Assembly: GCF_946885855.1 (NCBI RefSeq)
Contig: NZ_CAMPHH010000217.1
Span: forward strand, 1-5,951
Source of the DNA: an uncultured Actinotalea sp.
GTDB taxonomy: Bacteria; Actinomycetota; Actinomycetes; Actinomycetales; Cellulomonadaceae
Reading direction: 5' to 3'
Length of the DNA: 5,951 nucleotides
The notes under the pieces are model-generated. The model was not told the DNA's origin. It made no database searches and saw nothing but the letters and a program-made list of their open reading frames with translations. Of the stretch, positions 1 through 5,946 are shown piece by piece. The translations under genes and the position numbers were made by a program. The first letter of the stretch is position 1, and each line of letters starts with the position of its first letter.

Positions 1-11
1 CCGGAAGAGGG

Positions 12-33
12 GCCCCACCCGCCGGGTGAGGGC
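12..33 (-). terminator. Candidate terminator hairpin downstream of the SDR gene
   Basis: An imperfect inverted repeat pairs 12-20 with 24-33: nine base pairs, one bulged A at 29, and a three-base GCC loop (21-23). It lies about 60 bp past the stop codon of the minus-strand SDR gene, where a terminator would be expected. There is no T-run after it in either direction, which is common for terminators in high-GC actinobacteria but weakens the call. In DNA this GC-rich, short stems also arise by chance. Confidence 0.35.
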
Positions 34-54
34 GGCCGGGCGGGACCTGCGGGG

Positions 55-111
55 TCACGCGAAGGCGGGCCGGTCAGGCGAAGGCGGGCCGGTCAGGCGA
101 AGGCGGCCGGG
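55..111. repeat. 19-bp tandem repeat, three copies, overlapping the SDR stop codon
   Basis: Three head-to-tail copies begin at 55, 74 and 93. The copies at 55 and 74 differ at one base (58 versus 77). The copy at 93 differs from the middle one by what looks like a shifted G within a G/C run. The copy at 93 is inside the gene and supplies the final codons and TGA stop of the minus-strand SDR. Because 19 is not a multiple of three, the same TGA recurs on the minus strand at 74-76 and 55-57, each in a different frame. It looks like a slipped-strand duplication of the end of the gene. Confidence 0.85.
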
Positions 112-1097
112 GCCAGGCGGTCGGGCAGGAACGGGTGGTCGAGGTCGGACGTCTGCAGCCACGCCCACGTGTCCCGCACCGTCTCGGTGAACGGCCGGCT
201 CGCCAGGCCGAGCTCGCGCGCCCGCGCCGTGCCCACCTGCCACGCGGTCGCCGCGACGCCGTCGGGCAGCCAGAAGGGCAGGTCGGTCCAGGGCTGCACC
301 GCGGCCGCGAGCAGGCGCGCGGACGGCACGGGGACCAGCTCGGCCGCCGGCACGCCGCTCGCGAGCACCGCGTCCCGGCACGCCTGGACCATCGCGCCGT
401 ACGTCGTCATCCCCACCGGGCCTGTCGCGTTCACGGCACCCGGCCACGGGGCGCCGGCGGCCGCGACGAGCCAGGCGGCCAGGTCCCGCACGTCCACGAA
501 CGCCATCGGGACGTCCGCCTCCGCCGGGACGACGACGCGCTCGCACGTCGCGATCCGGTGCAGCCAGCTCGTGAGCCGTCGGGTGCGGTCCCCCGGCCCG
601 ACGATGAGCCCCGCGCGCGCCGAGAGCAACCGATCGCCCAGCACCGCCGCGAGGACGCGTTCGCTCTCGGCCTTCATCGGGCCGTACTCGACGGCGGGCG
701 CCTCGGGGCCGAAGGTCGGCGCCGACTCGTCGGGGACCGGACCGGGCGGCCAGTCCCGGTACGCACTGATGCTGCTGACGTAGACGTAGCGCGACACCGC
801 GCCGAGGACGCTCGCAGCGGCGCGTGCCCCGTCCACCGTGTAGCCGCAGCAGTCGATTACCGCGTCGGGCGGGTGCGCGTCGAGCACCGGCGAGAGCGCG
901 GTCCCCAGCCCGACGACGTCGTCCCGGTCCGCCTGGACGGACCGCACGGCGGCCGGCGCGCCCGGATGGCCCGGCGCCGGCGCGGGCGTCGGACGCGTGC
1001 CGCGGGTCACCGTCGTGACGGCGTGGCCCGCCTCGAGCGCCGCCGCGACCACCGCGCCGCTGAGGAAACCCGTCCCGCCGAGAATGATCACGTGCAT
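93..1097 (-). CDS. NAD-dependent epimerase/dehydratase family protein (extended SDR)
   Basis: A 334-residue cytoplasmic protein of the extended short-chain dehydrogenase/reductase type. Seen: an N-terminal Rossmann beta strand and nucleotide-binding turn (GGTGFLSG, residues 7-14); a Ser pair after a hydrophobic strand (YVSS, 106-109) that would hold the catalytic Ser; and a YxxxK active-site motif (Tyr138, Lys142). The third glycine of the usual GxxGxxG pattern is Ser13, with Gly14 next to it. The family normally oxidises, reduces or epimerises nucleotide sugars or related compounds using NAD(P). Nothing in the sequence fixes the substrate. The open frame continues upstream to 1394, but the ATG at 1097 is chosen because it begins directly at the Rossmann strand, has a GGGAGGA ribosome-binding site, and avoids overlap with trmL. 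The gene is divergent from trmL. Its last codons lie in a 19-bp tandem repeat, so the C-terminus (LAPAAFA) may vary among relatives. Confidence 0.9.
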   Translation of the reverse strand: MHVIILGGTGFLSGAVVAAALEAGHAVTTVTRGTRPTPAPAPGHPGAPAAVRSVQADRDDVVGLGTALSPVLDAHPPDAVIDCCGYTVDGARAAASVLGAVSRYVYVSSISAYRDWPPGPVPDESAPTFGPEAPAVEYGPMKAESERVLAAVLGDRLLSARAGLIVGPGDRTRRLTSWLHRIATCERVVVPAEADVPMAFVDVRDLAAWLVAAAGAPWPGAVNATGPVGMTTYGAMVQACRDAVLASGVPAAELVPVPSARLLAAAVQPWTDLPFWLPDGVAATAWQVGTARARELGLASRPFTETVRDTWAWLQTSDLDHPFLPDRLAPAAFA

Positions 1098-1107
1098 GGG
1101 GTGAGCG

Positions 1108-1114
1108 TCCTCCC
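1108..1114 (-). promoter_or_regulatory. Ribosome-binding site of the SDR gene
   Basis: On the minus strand these bases read GGGAGGA, a strong Shine-Dalgarno match, ending ten bases before the ATG at 1097. This is the main evidence for that start over the longer open frame that runs back to 1394. Confidence 0.75.
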
Positions 1115-1197
1115 GACGGCGCCCGCGCGCCACCCGCCGTGACAGGCAGGTCCGCCGGCACGGTCCCCGGGCGCGAGCACCCACCACCCAGCACCCG

Positions 1198-1209
1198 GAT
1201 GGCACCATC
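1198..1209. repeat. Short inverted repeat before the trmL start
   Basis: GATGG (1198-1202) and CCATC (1205-1209) are perfect reverse complements around a two-base CA centre. The dyad ends five bases before the GTG start of trmL and occupies the place where a Shine-Dalgarno sequence would normally sit. It could be an operator, or the match could be chance. The two-base spacer is too tight for a stable RNA hairpin. Confidence 0.4.
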
Positions 1210-1214
1210 TCCCC

Positions 1215-1679
1215 GTGCTGCGCGTCATGTTCTTCGAGCCCCGGATCGCGGGGAACACCGGCAACGCGATCCGGATGTGCGCGGGCACCGGCGCGGAGCT
1301 GCACCTCGTCGAGCCGCTCGGGTTCGACCTGTCCGAGGCGAAGCTCCGGCGGGCCGGCCTCGACTACCACGACCTCGCGCACGTCGTCGTGCACCCGGGC
1401 CTCGACGTCGCCCTGCGCGCGGTGGCCCCGGCCCGCGTGCTCGCCTTCACGACCCAGGCGACGACGCGGTCGACCGACGTGGCCTACCGGGCCGACGACG
1501 TCCTGCTCTTCGGACCGGAGCCGACCGGCCTGCCCCCGGAGGTCCTCGCCCGGCCGGAGGTGACCGCCCAGGTGCGCATCCCGATGCTGCCGGGACGGCG
1601 GTCGATGAACCTGTCCAACGCCGCCGCGGTCGCGACCTACGAGGCGTGGCGCCAGCTCGGCTTCCCGGGCGGCGCCTGA
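1215..1679 (+). CDS. trmL: tRNA (cytidine(34)-2'-O)-methyltransferase TrmL
   Basis: A 154-residue protein, close to the 157 residues of E. coli TrmL. It is expected to transfer a methyl group from S-adenosylmethionine to the 2'-OH of the wobble nucleotide (position 34) in certain leucine tRNAs, acting as a cytoplasmic homodimer. The SPOUT (knotted methyltransferase) motifs are all visible: an N-terminal strand with NTGNAIRMCAGTG (14-26); LHLVEPLGF (29-37) followed by LRRAGLDYHDL (44-54); FGPEPTGLP (99-107); and the C-terminal knot region IPMLPGRRSMNLSNAAAV (122-139) with YEAWRQLGFPG (142-152). The GTG at 1215 is chosen because it keeps the first beta strand (LRVMFFEP). The next in-frame ATG (1227) would cut it. 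No clear Shine-Dalgarno precedes it, so translation may be weak or leaderless. It is a stand-alone gene, divergent from the SDR and convergent with the glycosyltransferase. Older annotations may call it an SpoU/TrmH-family rRNA methylase. Confidence 0.95.
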   Translation: MLRVMFFEPRIAGNTGNAIRMCAGTGAELHLVEPLGFDLSEAKLRRAGLDYHDLAHVVVHPGLDVALRAVAPARVLAFTTQATTRSTDVAYRADDVLLFGPEPTGLPPEVLARPEVTAQVRIPMLPGRRSMNLSNAAAVATYEAWRQLGFPGGA

Positions 1680-1708
1680 CGCCGACGCGGTCCAGCACCG
1701 CCGGCGTC
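1678..1708. terminator. Candidate bidirectional terminator between convergent genes
   Basis: An inverted repeat spans the gap from the trmL stop codon to the glycosyltransferase stop codon. Bases 1678-1684 pair with 1702-1708 (seven pairs) and 1687-1690 pair with 1698-1701 (four pairs). A two-base bulge (1685-1686) separates the two stems, and the loop is seven bases (1691-1697). Its position, using bases of both stop codons, suits a shared terminator for both genes. There is no T-run on either side. Confidence 0.55.
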
Positions 1709-3239
1709 ACTTCCAGCGACGTCGCGTCCCGGCGACGAACTGGGCGTACCCGACCAGGGACGCCGTCGAGCAGAGCACCTGGTAGAGGAGCAGGAAGGCA
1801 AGGTACCCGCGGCGGTTGCGGCGCACCCTCAGGTCCAGCGGGTCGAAGACGTGCCGGGACTGGAAGCGCCGCAGCGTGCCGTACACGAGGAGTGTCACCG
1901 GCAGCACCAGCAGGGTCCACACGGAGACGATGACCGGGTACCCGAGCGCGAAGAGGACGAGTCCGGGGAGCCAGATCAGCGCGTAGCCGACGTCCAGGAA
2001 CGGGATGAGGAGGTCCACCCCCGCCACGAACCGGGTCAGCACCCGGTCCTGCCGCCACGGCGGCACGGCGCGGATCCCCTCGAGCATCCCGCGGGCCCAG
2101 CGCGCCCGCTGGCGGAAGAAGTGCCGCGTGCGGGCGGGCACGTCGGTGAACGCGACCGCGGTGGGCTCGAAGTAGACGCGGTGGCCACCCTCCATGAGGC
2201 GCCACGTCACGACGATGTCCTCGCCGATCGCGTCGGGCCAGCCGCCGACGCGGCGGACGTCGTCGGTGCGGTAGACCGAGAAGGCGCCCTGGGCGACGAG
2301 GGTCGACTGGTACAGGCCCTGCATGCGCTTCACCGCGGTGATGCCGAGGTAGTAGTCCCACTCCTGCATGCGGGTCAGCAGGTTCTGCCGGGAGTTCCGC
2401 ACGAGGACCGACCCGGCGACGGCGACCGTGTCCGGCGGCGCGGACTCCAGGCGCGACACGAGCCGGCGCAGGCCCTCGCGGTGCAGGAGCGTGTCCGCGT
2501 CGACGGTGACGACGAGCGGGGTCGTGACGGCCAGCAGCGCCGCGTTGAGCGCGTGCGCCTTGCCCGGGATGGGCTGGTGCACGACGGCCAGGTCCACGCC
2601 CAGCTCTGCCGCCGCGGCGAGGGCGACGGCGACCGTCGCGTCCGTCGACCCGTTGTCCGCGAGGATGACCCGCACCGGGCCGGCGTACTGCACGCCGGCG
2701 AGACTGCGGAGGGTCGGGATGATCCCGACCTCCTCGTTCCGGGCCGCGATGACCACGGTGAGCGGCGTGACCGGGTTCCTCACCCGCAGCGGCGGCTGCC
2801 GGTCCATGGCCAGGGAGAACGCCAGGAACGCCACGATGCCGCCGGGCAGGTAGGCGACCAGGAGCACGATCGTCCACGCCCAGAAGACGCCGACGACGGG
2901 ACTGAGGTCCGCGACCCAGGGCTGGGACAGGGTGACCGCGAGGGCGACCCAGGCAGCGGCGCCGACACCCGCGATGACGAACTTCCGCGTGACCGGCACG
3001 TACCGGTCGGTGCGCGGACGGCCGCCCGCCTCGGTCCCCGGTGCCGGGAGGTCGTCCGGCAGGGGACGCGGGTCGGCGCCCCTCTGGGTCGGCATGTCCG
3101 CGAGCGTGGCGACGAGGTCGGCGCTCTCCTCCACGCTCGACGCGGGCAGGCCGCGGGGAGTGGCGGGCGAGGACGGGGCACCCCGACGACGGCGGTTCAG
3201 CAGCACGTCGGAAAGATCGACCGGAAGCGCTCCCACCAT
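1707..3239 (-). CDS. Membrane-bound glycosyltransferase family 2 (PgaC/hyaluronan-synthase-like)
   Basis: A 510-residue inner-membrane enzyme that probably polymerises or transfers sugars from a nucleotide-sugar donor on the cytoplasmic face. Residues 1-85 are hydrophilic, rich in Pro, Arg and Ala, and likely disordered. Two hydrophobic segments follow (about 86-105 and 115-145). The GT-A catalytic domain (about 158-400) has VVIAARNEE (162-170), DNGSTD (195-200), GKAHALNAA (226-234), the metal-binding DAD (247-249), GED (339-341) with the likely catalytic Asp341, and QRARW (377-381). The QxxRW motif is typical of processive enzymes such as PNAG, cellulose and hyaluronan synthases. About three C-terminal membrane segments follow (404-456 and 478-503). 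This two-plus-three topology resembles PgaC/IcaA, but no deacetylase or partner gene is in view, so the polymer is unknown. The start is uncertain: the ATG at 3239 lacks a clear Shine-Dalgarno, and Met49 (codon starting at 3095) is an alternative that would keep all domains. The gene is 113 bp from clpC but separated from it by a strong hairpin. Confidence 0.9.
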   Translation of the reverse strand: MVGALPVDLSDVLLNRRRRGAPSSPATPRGLPASSVEESADLVATLADMPTQRGADPRPLPDDLPAPGTEAGGRPRTDRYVPVTRKFVIAGVGAAAWVALAVTLSQPWVADLSPVVGVFWAWTIVLLVAYLPGGIVAFLAFSLAMDRQPPLRVRNPVTPLTVVIAARNEEVGIIPTLRSLAGVQYAGPVRVILADNGSTDATVAVALAAAAELGVDLAVVHQPIPGKAHALNAALLAVTTPLVVTVDADTLLHREGLRRLVSRLESAPPDTVAVAGSVLVRNSRQNLLTRMQEWDYYLGITAVKRMQGLYQSTLVAQGAFSVYRTDDVRRVGGWPDAIGEDIVVTWRLMEGGHRVYFEPTAVAFTDVPARTRHFFRQRARWARGMLEGIRAVPPWRQDRVLTRFVAGVDLLIPFLDVGYALIWLPGLVLFALGYPVIVSVWTLLVLPVTLLVYGTLRRFQSRHVFDPLDLRVRRNRRGYLAFLLLYQVLCSTASLVGYAQFVAGTRRRWK

Positions 3240-3241
3240 GA

Positions 3242-3257
3242 TGTGACGGCACGCACA
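3242..3257. promoter_or_regulatory. Possible Crp/GlxR-type operator at the glycosyltransferase start
   Basis: The plus strand reads TGTGACGGCACGCACA. This matches TGTGA-N6-TCACA, the known recognition pattern of Crp-family regulators (GlxR in corynebacteria), at nine of ten fixed positions; the T of TCACA is G here. It ends two bases before the start codon of the glycosyltransferase, so binding there would more likely block than activate. One 16-bp near match can be chance, so this is only a suggestion. Confidence 0.25.
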
Positions 3258-3294
3258 GGACCGGGTGAAAACTCGGTCGGCCGGTCACGGCACG
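3243..3294. repeat. Pair of 11-bp direct repeats before the glycosyltransferase
   Basis: GTGACGGCACG at 3243-3253 and GTCACGGCACG at 3284-3294 agree at ten of eleven bases and are offset by 41 bp, close to four helical turns. They bracket the interval where the glycosyltransferase promoter should lie, between the clpC terminator hairpin and the start codon. Same-face spacing would suit a regulator binding twice. The right copy abuts the hairpin arm at 3295. Confidence 0.4.
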
Positions 3295-3337
3295 ACGACG
3301 CCCGGGTCGCGAACGGTGCTCGCGACCCGGGCGTCGT
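3295..3337 (-). terminator. Strong hairpin terminator downstream of clpC
   Basis: Bases 3295-3312 and 3320-3337 are perfect reverse complements (18 bp, nearly all G/C) around a seven-base loop (3313-3319). The hairpin begins 16 bp past the clpC stop codon, where an intrinsic terminator is expected. No T-run follows, as is frequent in actinobacteria. It should largely uncouple clpC from the glycosyltransferase, leaving about 55 bp for the latter's own promoter and leader. Confidence 0.85.
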
Positions 3338-3352
3338 GGGTGGTGCCTGCGG

Positions 3353-5905
3353 TCAGGACTCCGCGCCGGTCTCCCGGGCGTCGTCCGTCGTCGTCAGCGG
3401 CGGCATGGCGGACACGGCCACACCGACGGGCTCGGCGCCGGAGGTGTCACCGTCCCTGCCGATGCCGCGGAAGATGAACTCCCCGAGCAGGCCCTCGCCC
3501 TGGGCGTCGACCACGACGGTCTGCCCCGGACGGAGCTCGCCGAAGAGGATCTTCTCGGAGAGGTTGTCCTCGATCTCCCGCTGGATCGCGCGACGCAGCG
3601 GCCGGGCCCCGAGAACGGGGTCGTAGCCCTTCTCTGCGAGCAGCTGCTTGGCCGCGGGCGTGAGTTCGATGCCCATGTCCTTGTCCTTCAGCCGCTGCGC
3701 CAGCCGGGCGATCATCAGGTCGACGATCTGGATGATCTCCGTCTGCGTCAGCTGCGGGAAGACGACCACGTCGTCGACGCGGTTGAGGAACTCGGGCCGG
3801 AAGTGCTGCTTGAGCTCGTCGTTGACCTTCGCCTTCATCCGCTCGTAGGACGTCGACAGGTCGCCGCCGGCCTGGAAGCCGGTCTGGACGCCCTTGGCGA
3901 TGTCCCGCGTGCCGAGGTTGGTGGTCATGATGATCACGGTGTTCTTGAAGTCGACCACCCGGCCCTGCGAGTCGGTCAGGCGACCGTCCTCGAGGATCTG
4001 CAGCAGCGAGTTGAAGATGTCCGCGTGGGCCTTCTCGACCTCGTCGAAGAGGACGACCGAGAACGGCCGGCGGCGCACCTTCTCCGTGAGCTGGCCACCC
4101 TCGTCGTAGCCGACGTACCCGGGGGGCGAGCCGAAGAGCCGCGAGACGGTGTGCTTCTCGGAGAACTCGCTCATGTCGAGCTGGATGAGCGCATCCTCGT
4201 CGCCGAAGAGGAACTCCGCGAGGGCCTTGGCGAGCTCGGTCTTCCCGACGCCGGTCGGGCCGGCGAAGATGAACGACCCACCGGGGCGCTTCGGGTCCTT
4301 CAGGCCCGCCCGCGTGCGACGGATGGCCTGCGACAGGGCCTTGATCGCGTCCTCCTGGCCGACGATCCGCTTGTGCAGCTCGTCCTCCATGTGGAGCAGG
4401 CGGCTGGACTCCTCCTCGGTGAGCTTGAACACGGGGATGCCCGTGGACAGCGCCAGCACCTCGGCGATGAGCTCCTCGTCCACCTCGGCGACCGTGTCGA
4501 GGTCACCGGACTTCCAGGCCTTCTCCTTCTCGGTCCGCTGGACGCCGAGCTGCTTCTCGACGTCGCGCAGACGCGCGGCCTTCTCGAAGTCCTGCTCGTC
4601 GATCGCCGACTCCTTGTCGCGGCGCGCCTCGGCGATCTTCTCGTCGAGCTCGCGCAGCTCCGGCGGGGCCGTCATCCGGCGGATGCGCAGGCGCGCACCC
4701 GCCTCGTCGATGAGGTCGATCGCCTTGTCCGGCAGGAACCGGTCGTTGACGTAGCGGTCGGCCAGCTGCGCGGCGGCCACGAGCGCGCCGTCGGTGATCG
4801 ACACGCGGTGGTGCGCCTCGTACCGGTCGCGCAGACCCTTGAGGATCTCGATGGCGTGCGTGAGGTTCGGCTCCGCGACCTGGATCGGCTGGAACCGCCG
4901 CTCGAGCGCCGCGTCCTTCTCGACGTGCTTGCGGTACTCCTCGAGCGTCGTCGCGCCGATCGTCTGGAGCTCGCCGCGGGCCAGCATCGGCTTGAGGATG
5001 CTCGCCGCGTCGATCGCGCCCTCGGCGGCGCCCGCCCCGACGAGCGTGTGGATCTCGTCGATGAACAGGATGATGTCGCCGCGGGTGCGGATCTCCTTGA
5101 GGACCTTCTTCAGGCGCTCCTCGAAGTCACCGCGGTAGCGGGACCCGGCGACCAGGGCGCCGAGGTCCAGCGTGTAGAGCTGCTTGTCCTTGAGGGTCTC
5201 GGGCACGTCGCCGCGCACGATGTCCTGCGCCAGGCCCTCGACGACGGCGGTCTTGCCGACGCCGGGCTCGCCGATGAGGACCGGGTTGTTCTTGGTGCGG
5301 CGGGACAGCACCTGCATGACCCGCTCGATCTCCTTCTCGCGCCCGATGACCGGGTCGAGCTTGCCCTCGCGGGCGGCCTGCGTGAGGTTGCGGCCGAACT
5401 GGTCGAGGACGGCGGAGCCGGACGGCTGGCCCTCCGCAGGACCGCCGGACGCCACGGGCTCCTTGCCCTGGTACCCGGACAGCAGCTGGATCACCTGCTG
5501 GCGCACCCGGTTGAGGTCCGCGCCCAGCTTGTTGAGCACCTGGGCGGCGACGCCCTCGCCCTCGCGGATGAGGCCGAGGAGGATGTGCTCGGTGCCGATG
5601 TAGTTGTGGCCGAGCTGCAGCGCCTCGCGCAGGGACAGCTCGAGCACCTTCTTGGCACGCGGCGTGAAGGGGATGTGGCCGGACGGCGCCTGCTGCCCCT
5701 CGCCGATGATCTCCTGGACCTGCGAGCGGACGGCGTCGAGGGAGATGCCGAGCGACTCCAGGGCCTTGGCGGCGACGCCCTCGCCCTCGTGGATGAGCCC
5801 GAGCAGGATGTGCTCGGTCCCGATGTAGTTGTGGTTGAGCATCCGCGCCTCTTCCTGGGCGAGGACGACCACACGTCGGGCACGGTCGGTGAATCTCTCG
5901 AACAT
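3353..5905 (-). CDS. clpC: ATP-dependent Clp protease ATP-binding subunit ClpC
   Basis: An 850-residue cytoplasmic AAA+ unfoldase that forms hexamers and threads substrates into the ClpP protease. Seen in order: two Clp-N repeats (about 1-70 and 77-144), each with [14 protein letters not shown](H/R)EGEGVAA (25-46, 100-121); a linker to about 170; the first AAA+ domain with Walker A GEPGVGKT (212-219), Walker B with Asp283-Glu284 and pore loop GSRYRG (254-259); a middle domain with a UVR motif ([18 protein letters not shown], 436-453); the second AAA+ domain with Walker A GPTGVGKT (549-556), Walker B with Asp621-Glu622, pore loop GYVG (596-599) and sensor-2 GARPLRR (766-772); and a variable acidic tail. 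All ATPase residues are intact. Phe2 and Phe80 match the numbering of the residues that bind cyclomarin in mycobacterial ClpC1. The ClpP-docking tripeptide appears as TGF (675-677) rather than hydrophobic-GF. Start: ATG at 5905 after AAGGAG. Length fits ClpC1 (848 residues in M. tuberculosis). It is a single gene in this window, and the upstream neighbour is not visible. Confidence 0.98.
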   Translation of the reverse strand: MFERFTDRARRVVVLAQEEARMLNHNYIGTEHILLGLIHEGEGVAAKALESLGISLDAVRSQVQEIIGEGQQAPSGHIPFTPRAKKVLELSLREALQLGHNYIGTEHILLGLIREGEGVAAQVLNKLGADLNRVRQQVIQLLSGYQGKEPVASGGPAEGQPSGSAVLDQFGRNLTQAAREGKLDPVIGREKEIERVMQVLSRRTKNNPVLIGEPGVGKTAVVEGLAQDIVRGDVPETLKDKQLYTLDLGALVAGSRYRGDFEERLKKVLKEIRTRGDIILFIDEIHTLVGAGAAEGAIDAASILKPMLARGELQTIGATTLEEYRKHVEKDAALERRFQPIQVAEPNLTHAIEILKGLRDRYEAHHRVSITDGALVAAAQLADRYVNDRFLPDKAIDLIDEAGARLRIRRMTAPPELRELDEKIAEARRDKESAIDEQDFEKAARLRDVEKQLGVQRTEKEKAWKSGDLDTVAEVDEELIAEVLALSTGIPVFKLTEEESSRLLHMEDELHKRIVGQEDAIKALSQAIRRTRAGLKDPKRPGGSFIFAGPTGVGKTELAKALAEFLFGDEDALIQLDMSEFSEKHTVSRLFGSPPGYVGYDEGGQLTEKVRRRPFSVVLFDEVEKAHADIFNSLLQILEDGRLTDSQGRVVDFKNTVIIMTTNLGTRDIAKGVQTGFQAGGDLSTSYERMKAKVNDELKQHFRPEFLNRVDDVVVFPQLTQTEIIQIVDLMIARLAQRLKDKDMGIELTPAAKQLLAEKGYDPVLGARPLRRAIQREIEDNLSEKILFGELRPGQTVVVDAQGEGLLGEFIFRGIGRDGDTSGAEPVGVAVSAMPPLTTTDDARETGAES
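5543..5834. repeat. clpC: Internal 67-bp direct repeat within clpC (Clp-N duplication)
   Basis: Bases 5543-5609 and 5768-5834 align without gaps at 63 of 67 positions, 225 bp (75 codons) apart. They encode the conserved helix of the two Clp-N repeats. Only one residue differs (His39 versus Arg114). The domain duplication is ancient in the family, so the near-identical codon choice reflects strong codon bias or local gene conversion and not a recent duplication. Confidence 0.9.
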
Positions 5906-5910
5906 CTGCG

Positions 5911-5916
5911 CTCCTT
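5911..5916 (-). promoter_or_regulatory. clpC: Ribosome-binding site of clpC
   Basis: The minus strand reads AAGGAG, five bases before the ATG at 5905. This is a strong Shine-Dalgarno sequence and confirms the start, which also matches the conserved [13 protein letters not shown]-terminus of the family. Confidence 0.85.
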
Positions 5917-5931
5917 GCCAGGGATGTCGTT

Positions 5932-5946
5932 CCGTCAGGCTAACGG
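5932..5946 (-). promoter_or_regulatory. Dyad-symmetric element overlapping a possible clpC -10 box
   Basis: The plus strand reads CCGTCAGGCTAACGG, an imperfect 15-bp palindrome. Around the centre at 5939, six of seven mirrored pairs are Watson-Crick and the seventh is a G-T type mismatch. On the minus strand the middle contains TAGCCT (5942-5937), which fits the TAnnnT pattern of actinobacterial -10 boxes and would put the RNA start about 24 bases before the clpC start codon. The -35 would lie past the window edge. The element may be an operator. It does not match the HspR or CIRCE consensus, nor the ClgR box as I recall it. Confidence 0.45.

Larger units (their letters stand above)
1098..1214. 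promoter_or_regulatory. Divergent intergenic region between the SDR gene and trmL
   Basis: These 117 bp separate two genes transcribed away from each other, so they should carry promoters for both. I could not pick out a convincing -35/-10 pair on either strand; GTGACA at 1139-1144 resembles a -35 box, but no TAnnnT lies at the right distance. The region holds the SDR ribosome-binding site (1108-1114, minus strand) and a short dyad just before trmL. No small gene is evident. Confidence 0.5.

Noticed and set aside
1139..1144. GTGACA as a -35 box for trmL
   Set aside because: No TAnnnT-like -10 lies 16-19 bp downstream, so it cannot be supported as a promoter.
55..1194. A 379-residue frame and other long frames overlapping the SDR gene on both strands
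   Set aside because: They are low-complexity Arg/Gly/Ala/Pro translations. Only the frame starting at 1097 has Rossmann and YxxxK motifs and a ribosome-binding site.
1098..1394. A 99-residue N-terminal extension of the SDR in the same open frame
   Set aside because: It would overlap trmL on the other strand, precedes the Rossmann strand that normally begins these proteins, and ignores the good ribosome-binding site at 1108-1114.
1447..3288. A 613-residue open frame on the minus strand covering the glycosyltransferase in another frame
   Set aside because: It is Arg/Pro/Gly/Ala-rich with no recognisable motif. It overlaps a gene with full catalytic motifs, and very GC-rich DNA yields long spurious frames.
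1851..3626. A 591-residue open frame on the plus strand antisense to the glycosyltransferase and the clpC end
   Set aside because: Its composition (His, Arg, Asp, Gly, Glu) is typical of the antisense shadow of a GC-rich gene. It has no domain and it crosses a strong hairpin and an intergenic gap.
4149..4754. Plus-strand frames of up to 201 residues antisense to clpC
   Set aside because: They are Ser/Arg-rich mirror translations of conserved clpC coding sequence with no independent start signal seen.
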